From positions 1 through 8,930 of the forward strand of contig JBJEKW010000062.1 of the NCBI GenBank assembly GCA_051878835.1: a stretch of 8,930 bases of DNA, read 5' to 3'. The notes beneath the pieces were generated by a model. That model was given only the letters and a program-made list of their open reading frames with translations. It ran no database searches and was not told the DNA's origin. The position numbers were made by a program, and so were the translations under genes. The DNA comes from Olsenella_K sp051878835. GTDB lineage: Bacteria; Actinomycetota; Coriobacteriia; Coriobacteriales; Atopobiaceae. The stretch's first letter is position 1, and each line of letters starts with the position of its first letter. Shown here in pieces: positions 1 through 6,273 of the stretch.

Positions 1-33
1 TAAACGGCTCTGGGCACCCACACCCGGTTAGTC

Positions 34-49
34 TGCACCGTTCGGTGCA
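34..49. repeat. Hairpin repeat TGCACC-GTTC-GGTGCA
   Basis: Perfect 6-bp arms around a 4-base loop; adding the C-G pair inside gives 7 bp. The same arms recur at 432-449, 8813-8829 and 8866-8881 with different loops, so the stem is conserved while the loop varies. Confidence 0.75.
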
Positions 50-265
50 AAGCCGGCGGGTCTGGGTACCCGCTCCTGTGTGGTCTGCACTGGGTAAAAT
101 CGCACCTATCGCAAAAGGCCAGGTAAAAGCCCTACCACTAATTGAGTCGAGAATTTGGCGGTGCAGAGTCGACAGGTCTGGGTACCCACACCTCGGACCC
201 TTGTCGGATTCTCTGCAAGGGTCGGGGGTTCGGGTACCCACTCCTCGGGAGTCTGCAGATGCCCA

Positions 266-339
266 TTTTGGTCTTCTTACAAAAGGCCAGGTAGACGGGT
301 CGCCCCGATTCGGCGACGCCCCGATCAGGTCCCAATTTC
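266..339. repeat. 74-bp cassette inserted in the left array
   Basis: This stretch separates two 52-bp-type units and brings their spacing to exactly 126 bp. It shares a layout with 8542-8615 and 8668-8741: a TTTTG...CAAAA short stem, then CCAGGTAGA or a close variant, a GACGCCCC or ACACCCCA block, and an A/T-rich end leading into CTGCA. No gene is seen in it. Confidence 0.75.
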
Positions 340-431
340 TGCAGGGGTGGCACCTGTGGGTACCCACACCTCGGACCCCTGTCAGGTTTTCTGCAAGGGT
401 GGCAGGTTCGGGTACCCACATCTGGGCTGTC

Positions 432-449
432 TGCACCTCTCCAGGTGCA
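432..449. repeat. Hairpin repeat TGCACC-TCTCCA-GGTGCA
   Basis: Same 6-bp arms as the hairpin at 34-49, with a 6-base loop. The flank up to 467 matches the right array around 8822-8847 with one mismatch, so this is the clearest shared segment between the two arrays. Confidence 0.75.
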
Positions 450-471
450 AAGTCAACGGGTCTGGGTGCCT

Positions 472-696
472 ATGTCCGTTCAGTCTGTTCCCTTACAACG
501 TCCAAACATCCGGTGTGCAGGTGCCCGGGGATGTGCGGGTGCGTGCGGGCATGCAGGGCGCCTGGGTGCGCGTGGGTATGCGGGCATTTGGATGTGCGGG
601 CACGCGTGTGTATGCGGGTGCGTGTGGATGTGCACGCGCGCGTGGGCGCCCGGGCATCCGGATGTCCTGACGCCCGGGCGTGCAGGCGTCTGGCGC
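472..696. other. G/T-skewed low-complexity intergenic stretch
   Basis: This region lies between the left array and the 3' end of the iminopeptidase gene. The plus strand is strongly enriched in G and T, with recurrent TGCGGG, GTGCG and GGATGTGC words. An imperfect direct repeat of about 34 bp begins at 577 and again at 611 (both TATGCGGG). Two 17-base runs of strictly alternating purine and pyrimidine lie at 600-616 and 628-644. The antisense reading gives only His/Pro/Ala-rich low-complexity peptide. I see no gene here. Confidence 0.7.
669..690 (-). terminator. Possible hairpin 3' of the iminopeptidase gene
   Basis: GACGCC at 669-674 pairs with GGCGTC at 685-690, and the loop region contains the palindrome CGCCCGGGCG (671-680). 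It starts 7 bp past the iminopeptidase stop codon (697-699, minus strand). There is no T-tract, so an intrinsic terminator is only a weak suggestion. Confidence 0.3.
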
Positions 697-1608
697 CTAG
701 TAGCTGACCTCGTCGTGCGAGTCGAGCCAGGGGAGAAGTGCGTGCAGGTAGCCGGGGGTGTTGTCCACGTAGCACATGTGGCGGCAGCCCGGCATGAGCT
801 CCCATTGCGAGCGGGGGATGCCGTCGTACAGCGTCTTTGCCACGTAGGGGTCGCACAGGTCCTCGGTGCCGCTGATGACCAGGCACGGCGGCTTGATCTG
901 GTCCAGCTTGTCCGTGTAGTCCCACGTGCGGAAGATGCCCGTGGCGGTGATCTCGCTTTTGCCCTGCGTGGCCAGGTAGCTCTCGGTTCCGGCACGCTTC
1001 GGGCGGCGCAGGCACTCGGGGGAGTCGGGTCCGGGCTCGCTGCAGCAGTGGCGGCGCATGAAGTGCGCCTCGGCCTTGCGGAAAGCGGGGTCGTCGTAGT
1101 TGCCCGTCTGGTCGGCACGCCTGACCGCCTCGCGCTCGTCGGGCGGCAGGTAGCGCACGCGGCGGTGCTGTGCCTCGCTCCACAGGCGGCTGCTGCTGAG
1201 CGTGCTGGAGAGCACGGCCGAGCAGATGCCTTCGGGCTGATAGTCCACCAGGTACTCGATGGCAAGCATGCCGCCCCAGCTTTGCCCCAGCAGGTGGCAG
1301 CGGTCCAGCTGCAGGTGCTGGCGCAGGGCCACGAGCTCGTGGTTCCAGGTCTCGTAGGTCCACAGCTCCGGGTGGTTGGCCATGCGGTCGTCCCACGAGA
1401 GGCCACACCCCAGCTGGTCATACATCACCAACGTGCGGCCGTCCATGTCGGCGGCGCAGTCCAGGACCTCCAGGTAGTTGTGCGTCGAGCCCGGACCGCC
1501 ATGCAGCAGAAGCAGCGGCGCCTTGCTCGGGTCGGGCTTGTCGGGATGGACGATGCGATAATACGTGCGATATCCCAGGTAGGGCATGTACCCTTCGGTT
1601 ACGTGCAT
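697..1608 (-). CDS. pip: Proline iminopeptidase-type alpha/beta hydrolase (peptidase S33)
   Basis: A 303-residue protein of normal length for the proline iminopeptidase branch of the alpha/beta-hydrolase fold. Such enzymes remove N-terminal proline, or other residues in relatives, from small peptides, usually in the cytoplasm; no signal peptide is visible. Family marks seen: HGGPG at residues 36-40 (oxyanion-hole motif), YDQLGCG at 63-69, nucleophile elbow GQSWGG at 108-113 with Ser110, the acid in GTEDLCDP with Asp250 most likely, and His277 in CRHMCYV. The start is set by an AAAGGAAG Shine-Dalgarno at 1615-1622 on the minus strand, 6 bases before ATG. The gene is transcribed away from nagA and ends at the G/T-rich stretch and repeat array. 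The class is secure. Preference for proline is inferred from HGGPG and overall similarity; a broader aminopeptidase or amide hydrolase is possible. Confidence 0.88.
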   Translation of the reverse strand: MHVTEGYMPYLGYRTYYRIVHPDKPDPSKAPLLLLHGGPGSTHNYLEVLDCAADMDGRTLVMYDQLGCGLSWDDRMANHPELWTYETWNHELVALRQHLQLDRCHLLGQSWGGMLAIEYLVDYQPEGICSAVLSSTLSSSRLWSEAQHRRVRYLPPDEREAVRRADQTGNYDDPAFRKAEAHFMRRHCCSEPGPDSPECLRRPKRAGTESYLATQGKSEITATGIFRTWDYTDKLDQIKPPCLVISGTEDLCDPYVAKTLYDGIPRSQWELMPGCRHMCYVDNTPGYLHALLPWLDSHDEVSY

Positions 1609-1659
1609 GTTCTTCTTCCTTTGCGATATGGGCTGGCTTTATGTGTGGACCAGACTGAG

Positions 1660-1779
1660 GCGTGGGCCCGCTGCGTGGAGTGGACACGTTGCGGGGAGGA
1701 GCCCGCTGCGGACGTGGGCCCGCTGCGGACGTGGGCCCGCTGTGGGAGTGAGTCCGCTTTGGGCATGGGCCCATTTCGG
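1660..1779. repeat. 17-bp tandem repeat, seven copies
   Basis: Seven head-to-tail copies with consensus ACGTGGGCCCGCTGCGG: 1660-1676, 1677-1694 (18 bp, diverged), 1695-1711, 1712-1728, 1729-1745, 1746-1762 and 1763-1779. The copies at 1712 and 1729 differ by one base, and the outer copies are more decayed. Most carry the palindrome GGGCCC. The array lies just upstream of the iminopeptidase gene on its promoter side. Confidence 0.88.
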
Positions 1780-1790
1780 GGCGACCCCGA
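1776..1790. other. Short perfect hairpin TCGGGG-CGA-CCCCGA
   Basis: A 6-bp perfect stem with a 3-base loop at the end of the 17-bp array. There is no T-tract and no gene to terminate on either side, so it is recorded as structure only. Confidence 0.4.
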
Positions 1791-1882
1791 TGGCTCGCCC
1801 CCATGATACTGGCGGGCGGCTTGTGAGGTGCCGATGCGTATCCAGAAGTTGGGTACGGTGGCCCACTACCAATGCGCTGTTG

Positions 1883-1951
1883 GCGTGTGGCCTACCGTGC
1901 CCCACGCGTGCGACCTACCGTATCCTGCGCGTGCGACCTACCGTTTTCTAC
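1883..1951. repeat. 23-bp tandem repeat, three copies
   Basis: Copies begin at 1883, 1906 and 1929, exactly 23 bp apart. Each starts GCGTG and contains a CCTACCG core. The second and third share GCGTGCGACCTACCGT and then diverge. The 12-mer TGCGACCTACCG (1909-1920 and 1932-1943) appears again at 5192-5203 inside a different array. The array lies 136 bp upstream of the nagA start. Nothing shows whether it is a regulatory site. Confidence 0.8.
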
Positions 1952-2076
1952 CAAAGATGCGGTGCTCATTTGCCGCCTCCCGAGAAGGGCATGGCGCGTC
2001 GTGGCTCATCGGGTAACGTAATGACCGAATGCGATGATGCGCCGGCATTGGGCTTGGCCCCTGTCGGCTGACTATT

Positions 2077-2081
2077 AGGAG
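2077..2081 (+). promoter_or_regulatory. Shine-Dalgarno AGGAG deciding the nagA start
   Basis: AGGAG lies 5 bases before ATG 2087. The upstream in-frame GTG at 2081 overlaps this site and so is an unlikely start. Confidence 0.75.
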
Positions 2082-2086
2082 TGCAG

Positions 2087-3241
2087 ATGTCTGATTGCTT
2101 TGCGGTCCATGCGGAGAAGTTCGTTCTGGCGGGCAGGCTGGCGGGGCCGGGCTACCTGGTGGTGCGCGACGGCAAGTTCGACGGCTACCAGACGAGCGAG
2201 CCGTCCTGCGACGTGCTGGAGTTTGGTGGCGCCTGGGTGGGCGCCGGCCTGGTGGATACACACATCCACGGCTTCTTTGGCCATGCCACGACCGACTGCG
2301 ACGCCGACGGCATGAACGAGTCCAGCCGCCAGCTGGCGCGCCACGGCACCACGGCATGGCTGCCCACCACCTTCACGGACTCCGTGCAGAACATCGAGCG
2401 CCAGTGCGCGGCTATCGCGGACGCAAACGACGCCCGTGACCAGGACTTCGTTGGCGCTCGCATAGCCGGCGTGTACCTGGAGGGGCCCTTCTTTACCCTG
2501 AAGCACAAGGGTGCGCAGAACCCCAAGTACCTGGTGGCACCCAACTACGACGACTTCGCCCTGTGGCAGCGCGCTGCTCGCGGCCTCATCCAAAAGAGCG
2601 CCCTGGCGCCCGAGTACCCCGAGTCGCGCGAGTACGTGGCCAAGGTCACGGCGGAGGGTGTCGTGTGCTCCCTGGGCCACTCCGACGCGACGTACGACCA
2701 GTGCCTGGAATCCATCGACGCGGGTGCCTCCGTCTTTGTGCACACGTACAACGGCATGCGTGGCCTGCACCATCGCGAACCCGGCGTCGTGGGCGCCGCC
2801 ATGGCGACCGAGGGCACCTACGCCGAGCTGATCTGCGACGGCCACCACGTGGTGCCCGCTGCCTGTAAGGCGCTGGTGCGTGCGAAGGGCTGGGAGCACG
2901 TGGCGCCCATCACCGACTGCCTGGGCTGCGGAGGCCTGCCCGACGGTAACTACATGAGTGGCGGGCTGCCCGTGACGCTGAAGGACGGCGTGTGCTGGCT
3001 GGCCGACATGAGTGCCCTGGCCGGATCCGTCCTGACCTTGGCCAAGGGCATCCAGAACCTGGTGGACTGGGGAGTTGCCACGCCTGAGCAGGCCATTCGC
3101 ATGGGCAGCGAGGTGGCGGCTCGCTCCGCCGGCATAGACGACCGGTTTGGCCTGATCCTGCCCGGCAGGAACGCCGACTTCAACGTGTACGCCCCCGACC
3201 TCAGCCTGCAGGCCACCTTCGTCGGCGGCCGGAGGGCGTAG
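2087..3241 (+). CDS. nagA: N-acetylglucosamine-6-phosphate deacetylase
   Basis: A 384-residue member of the amidohydrolase superfamily. It converts GlcNAc-6-phosphate to glucosamine-6-phosphate plus acetate in the cytoplasm, feeding amino-sugar catabolism or cell-wall precursor recycling. Seen in the sequence: metal-binding DTHIHG with His59 and His61, EGPF with Glu132, GHSDAT with His198, TYNGMRGLHHREPG (219-233 region, His219 then the substrate-side His-His pair), CDGHHV near 250-255, and the catalytic Asp277 in ITDCLG. Length and motif order match the family well. The chosen start is ATG 2087, 5 bases after AGGAG, not the GTG at 2081 that overlaps it. fbp follows after 10 bp on the same strand, so the two are probably co-transcribed. 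I see no nagB or NagR-type regulator in the window. Identification is firm. Confidence 0.95.
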   Translation: MSDCFAVHAEKFVLAGRLAGPGYLVVRDGKFDGYQTSEPSCDVLEFGGAWVGAGLVDTHIHGFFGHATTDCDADGMNESSRQLARHGTTAWLPTTFTDSVQNIERQCAAIADANDARDQDFVGARIAGVYLEGPFFTLKHKGAQNPKYLVAPNYDDFALWQRAARGLIQKSALAPEYPESREYVAKVTAEGVVCSLGHSDATYDQCLESIDAGASVFVHTYNGMRGLHHREPGVVGAAMATEGTYAELICDGHHVVPAACKALVRAKGWEHVAPITDCLGCGGLPDGNYMSGGLPVTLKDGVCWLADMSALAGSVLTLAKGIQNLVDWGVATPEQAIRMGSEVAARSAGIDDRFGLILPGRNADFNVYAPDLSLQATFVGGRRA

Positions 3242-3251
3242 GGGGCGGCGC

Positions 3252-5141
3252 ATGACAGAGGCAAAGGTGGACCAGCTGAAGTATCTGAAGCTGCTCTCGC
3301 AGCAGTTCCCCACGCAGCAGGCGGTCTTCACCGAGATCATCAACCTGCAGGCCATCCTGAACCTGCCGAAGGCGACCGAGCACTTCATGAGCGACGTGCA
3401 CGGCGAGTCCGATGCGTTCACGCACATCCTGAACAACTGCTCGGGCGTCATCCGCGAGCGCGTGGCGGCCACCTTCGAGGGGGTGCTGGACGACGCCCAG
3501 CAGGCCGACCTGTGCACGCTGATCTACTATCCGCGCGAGAAGCTGGAGCTCATGCGCGCCCAGCATCGCGACACGACCGAGTGGTACCGCAACACCTTGC
3601 ACAACCTGGTCCGGATTGCACGGTTCCTCTCGAACAACTACACGCGCTCGAAGGTGCGCAAGGCCATGCCCGTGGCCTATGCCTACATCATCGACGAGCT
3701 GCTGCACGAGGCGGGGCACAAGAACCAGAGCCGCCACAGCTACCACGTGCGCATCATCGACTCCATCATCGAGACGGGCTCGGCCGAGGACTTCATCTGC
3801 TCGCTGTCGGCGCTCATAAAGCGGCTGGCAGTGGACCGGCTGCACATCGTGGGCGACATATTCGACCGCGGTCCGCATGCCGACCGCATCATGGACGACC
3901 TTTTGGGCTACCACTGCGTGGACGTGCAGTGGGGCAACCACGACGTCTTGTGGATGGGCGCGGCGGCCGGCTCGCCCGCCTGCATAGCCACGGTGGTCAG
4001 GAACAACGTGCGCTACGGCCAGCTGGAGGTGCTGGAGAGCGCCTACGGCATCAGCCTGCGCGAGCTGGCGCTGTTTGCGGAGCGCGCCTACGGCCAGTCC
4101 GGCGACGCAAAGAGCATGGAGCGCGCCATCAGCGTGATCTTGCTGAAGCTGGAGGGGCAGACCATCATGCGCCACCCCGAGTTCAGCATGAACGACCGGC
4201 TGCTTCTGGACCGGATGGACCTGGAGCACGGCACGGTGCGGCTGGGCGACACTGACTACCCGCTGGTGACCACCGACTTCCCGACGCTGGACCCCCAGCA
4301 TCCCTACGAGCTGACCCCGGAGGAGTCCGAGGTCATGCACGGACTGGTGAAGTCGTTCCGCGAGTCGGTGCGCCTGCAGCGCCACATGGACTTCCTCATA
4401 GACCACGGCTCGGTCTACCTGGTGCACGACGGCAACCTGATTTTCCATGGCTGCATCCCCATGAACGAGGACGGCACCTTCCGCATGGTGCGCTGCGGCG
4501 ACGCGCCGCGCTCGGGCAAGGCCTACATGGACTTTTGCGATCACGTGGTCAGGCGGGCGTGGAACCTGCGCCAGCAGTCCGACCTCGACTGGATGTGGTA
4601 CCTGTGGTGCGGAAAGCAGTCGCCCATGTCGGGCCGCATCGTAAAGACCTTCGAGAGGATCTGCGTCGCCGACCCCTCCACGTGGGTCGAGCCGCGCGAC
4701 CCCTACTGGCGTCTGACCCGCAACGAGGAAGCGTGCGTGGACATCCTGCACGAGTTCGGGCTGTCGGGGAAGGGTCACATTATCAACGGCCACACGCCCA
4801 TAAAGATTCGCGCGGGCGAGAAGCCCATCAGGGGTGGCGGCCGTCTGCTGGTCATAGACGGTGGCTTCTGCAAGGCGTACCATGCCACCACAGGCATAGC
4901 GGGGTTCACGCTGGTCGTGGATGACTGCGGCATGAAGCTGCGCGCGCACCGGCCCTTCGAGAGCGTGGCTGCGGCGCTGACGGAGAACGCCGACATCACC
5001 AGCGTGACCACCGTGGTCGAGCGCGAGGACAGGCCGCTGCTGATATCGGACACCGACACCGGACGCAACATCCGCTCGCAGATAGCCGACCTGAAGGCGC
5101 TGCTGGAGGCCTATCGCATGGGCGAGCTGAAGGAGCACTAG
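3252..5141 (+). CDS. fbp: Fructose-1,6-bisphosphatase, class III
   Basis: A 629-residue protein of the class III FBPase family, found mainly in Firmicutes and some Actinobacteria and built on a metallophosphoesterase core. It hydrolyses fructose-1,6-bisphosphate to fructose-6-phosphate in gluconeogenesis. Visible motifs: SDVHGE at 47-52, GDIFDRG at 201-207, GNHD at 228-231, NLIFHGCIP at 395-403, INGHTP at 511-516 and the C-terminal VIDGGFCKAYH at 534-544. These supply the Asp, His and Asn metal ligands expected of the fold. It is slightly shorter than the roughly 640-670 residues typical of the family, but no motif is missing. The start follows nagA's stop by 10 bp, and the G-rich tract at 3240-3246 can serve as ribosome-binding site, supporting an operon. 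The long ORFs antisense to this gene are high-GC shadows. Confidence 0.95.
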   Translation: MTEAKVDQLKYLKLLSQQFPTQQAVFTEIINLQAILNLPKATEHFMSDVHGESDAFTHILNNCSGVIRERVAATFEGVLDDAQQADLCTLIYYPREKLELMRAQHRDTTEWYRNTLHNLVRIARFLSNNYTRSKVRKAMPVAYAYIIDELLHEAGHKNQSRHSYHVRIIDSIIETGSAEDFICSLSALIKRLAVDRLHIVGDIFDRGPHADRIMDDLLGYHCVDVQWGNHDVLWMGAAAGSPACIATVVRNNVRYGQLEVLESAYGISLRELALFAERAYGQSGDAKSMERAISVILLKLEGQTIMRHPEFSMNDRLLLDRMDLEHGTVRLGDTDYPLVTTDFPTLDPQHPYELTPEESEVMHGLVKSFRESVRLQRHMDFLIDHGSVYLVHDGNLIFHGCIPMNEDGTFRMVRCGDAPRSGKAYMDFCDHVVRRAWNLRQQSDLDWMWYLWCGKQSPMSGRIVKTFERICVADPSTWVEPRDPYWRLTRNEEACVDILHEFGLSGKGHIINGHTPIKIRAGEKPIRGGGRLLVIDGGFCKAYHATTGIAGFTLVVDDCGMKLRAHRPFESVAAALTENADITSVTTVVEREDRPLLISDTDTGRNIRSQIADLKALLEAYRMGELKEH

Positions 5142-5150
5142 GCGGACGGA

Positions 5151-5222
5151 GCGTGGCGGGCCCGTCGCGAGGGCTTGGCCCGTCGCGGCGATGCGACCTA
5201 CCGCGGCAACTTGGCCAGCCGC
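5151..5222. repeat. 18-bp tandem repeat, four copies
   Basis: Four contiguous 18-bp copies: 5151-5168, 5169-5186, 5187-5204 and 5205-5222. Each ends in CGTCGC or a close variant (ACCGC, GCCGC). The copy at 5169 reads GAGGGCTTGGCCCGTCGC. The third contains TGCGACCTACCG, shared with the 23-bp array near 1909. The first two resemble the 17-bp unit at 1712 (GGCCCG then CGCGG). The array fills most of the 107-bp gap between fbp and the next gene on the same strand. Confidence 0.8.
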
Positions 5223-5238
5223 GGTGATTCGAAATGAT

Positions 5239-5244
5239 GGGAGG
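5239..5244 (+). promoter_or_regulatory. Shine-Dalgarno GGGAGG deciding the start at 5249
   Basis: GGGAGG lies 4 bases before ATG 5249. It lies downstream of the in-frame ATGs at 5234 and overlaps the one at 5237, which have no comparable site of their own. Confidence 0.7.
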
Positions 5245-5248
5245 CGCC

Positions 5249-6130
5249 ATGGCGCTGTTTGGAAAGCTATTCGGACGGCACGGTGACGCCCATGGGGACG
5301 CGAAGCGCAAGCCCGGGCACCAGAGCGTGGACGCCACCATGCAGTTCGACGCGCAGGACGCCGCCGCGGGTGCGGAGCGGGCGGCCGAGGCGGCGGCTCC
5401 CCAGGAGGAGCTGGACCCCGGCGAGCCCGTCACCATCGCGCTACCCGACGGCGAGCAGCTGGAGGCGCGGGCGTTCTATGGCGCCGACGCCATGCTGGAC
5501 GCGCCCGGCATCCTGTGGCTGCACGGAGACGACCCCACGTCAGGACCCTCGTCCAGGTATGCCATGGCCAGGCTCATGTGCCAGCACAGGCCGTGCGCGG
5601 TGCTGGTGGTGGACCACCCAGCCGGCGTGGTCTCCTGCCATGCGGCGCTGCAGTGGCTGCGGGACGGAGCTCGTCGACACGGCATAGCTACTGACCAGCT
5701 GTTCGTTGGCGGCACGGGCCCCGCTGCCGACTTGGCAATCGAGACGGCGCTGTTCGAGAGGGATCAGGGCGGCATCGCGCTGGCCTACCTCATGGCGCTG
5801 TATCCGTCTGTGGGTAGCGGCTGGGACGCCGGCTTCAGCAATGTCACGCGCAGCAAGGGCCTCGCCGGGCTGCCCGCCGCCACCGTGATATCGGGCATGG
5901 GTGACCTGTCGTGCCAGGACGCTACGCGGTTCGTCGAGCGCATGCGCGCCGCCGGCGTGGACGTGGACTTCCACATGTACCGCAGCGCCCTGCGCGGCAC
6001 GGGCATGGTGGGATCGAGCCCCGACATAGCTCAGGCCCGCACCTACGTGCTGCGCCAGCTGGACGAGGCGGTTGCCCAAAGGCGGGCGCCCCAGCCACGC
6101 GTGCGCCGGGTCGACGTGCCGCTGGTGTAG
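5249..6130 (+). CDS. Alpha/beta-hydrolase-fold protein, probable catalytically dead HSL-like
   Basis: A 293-residue protein. Residues 1-12 form a short hydrophobic/basic head, residues 13-58 an Ala/Glu-rich linker, and residues 60-275 read like the hormone-sensitive-lipase branch of alpha/beta hydrolases. GILWLHGDD (87-95) sits at the HGGG oxyanion motif. FVGGTGPAADLA (152-163) sits at the GDSAGG elbow. YLMALYPSVGSG (180-191) follows where HSL proteins have their yP block, and GMGDLS (216-221) where they have the acid. FHMYRSALRGTG (241-252) sits at the family's catalytic-His segment. The expected Ser is Gly157 (or Thr156), the His is Arg249, and HGGG is HGDD; only Asp219 remains. I therefore infer a non-catalytic or altered protein. 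The reading frame is intact with no frameshift. It follows fbp on the same strand after a 107-bp repeat-filled gap. Function unknown. Confidence 0.7.
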   Translation: MALFGKLFGRHGDAHGDAKRKPGHQSVDATMQFDAQDAAAGAERAAEAAAPQEELDPGEPVTIALPDGEQLEARAFYGADAMLDAPGILWLHGDDPTSGPSSRYAMARLMCQHRPCAVLVVDHPAGVVSCHAALQWLRDGARRHGIATDQLFVGGTGPAADLAIETALFERDQGGIALAYLMALYPSVGSGWDAGFSNVTRSKGLAGLPAATVISGMGDLSCQDATRFVERMRAAGVDVDFHMYRSALRGTGMVGSSPDIAQARTYVLRQLDEAVAQRRAPQPRVRRVDVPLV

Positions 6131-6273
6131 GGGTTCAAAGCCTCTGTCGAGACTCTGCCGAACACTTGGCCCACGGGGCGACGCGGTCTCAAGCTCTGTG
6201 TCGGACTGGGCGGCCTCTGCCGCACTTTTGAGGCGAGGTGCTTCTCCACCTGCGCCACTCCGACCATGCCGCC
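6131..6273. terminator. Convergent gap with weak hairpins
   Basis: This is the gap between the 3' ends of the hydrolase-fold gene (+) and the dipeptidase gene (-). GCCTC at 6213-6217 pairs with GAGGC at 6230-6234, and AGGTG at 6236-6240 pairs with CACCT at 6247-6251. CTCTG recurs at 6142, 6153, 6194 and 6215, and CTCTGCCG twice (6153 and 6215). No T-tract follows either stem, so bidirectional termination is plausible from position but not shown. Confidence 0.3.

Larger units (their letters stand above)
1..471. repeat. Left composite repeat array (52-bp units with 74-bp cassettes)
   Basis: The palindrome GGGTACCC, or a one-base variant, starts at 12 (GGGCACCC), 64, 180, 232, 358, 410 and 464 (GGGTGCCT). 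The steps are 52, 116, 52, 126, 52 and 54 bp. Units begin near TGCA(A/G)(A/G)G, 18 bases before each palindrome. The 126-bp step equals one 52-bp unit plus a 74-bp cassette at about 266-339, which carries TTTTG, a short gap, then CAAAAGGCCAGGTAGA. A shortened relative of the cassette lies at about 88-161. Two hairpins with TGCACC/GGTGCA arms are at 34-49 and 432-449. The array continues past the left window edge. Because 52 is not divisible by three, ORFs running through it are not credible. It lies 3' of the iminopeptidase gene. Its function is unknown; dispersed hairpin repeats of this kind may act as structured 3' ends, protein-binding arrays or non-autonomous mobile elements. Confidence 0.9.
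1609..2086. other. Divergent intergenic region between pip and nagA
   Basis: This 478-bp stretch separates two divergent genes and must hold both promoters. Its known content is the 17-bp array (1660-1779), the small hairpin (1776-1790) and the 23-bp array (1883-1951). The segment from 1952 to 2076 shows no repeat and no convincing -35/-10 pair. ORFs across the region have no recognisable protein content and run through out-of-frame repeats, so I call no gene. Confidence 0.6.

Noticed and set aside
1..471. CRISPR array
   Set aside because: Spacing is regular, but the intervals between palindromes are themselves repeated and similar, not unique spacers. No cas gene is present.
45..707. Protein ORFs reading through the left array and G/T-rich stretch
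   Set aside because: The 52-bp period shifts frame at every unit, and the translations are low-complexity with no family resemblance.
470..1421. Two long minus-strand ORFs overlapping pip
   Set aside because: They are other frames of the pip gene extended into His/Pro-rich low-complexity sequence.
1952..2076. NagR/GntR-type operator or sigma-70 promoter for nagA
   Set aside because: No recognisable palindromic operator, and the best -35/-10 pairs have poor spacing, so no call is made.
2075..3517. 480-codon ORF antisense to nagA
   Set aside because: Shadow of nagA codons; it overlaps two secure genes and has no motif.
3201..5138. 645-codon ORF antisense to fbp
   Set aside because: A typical long shadow in high-GC DNA opposite a well-identified gene; it has no ribosome site and no recognisable domain.
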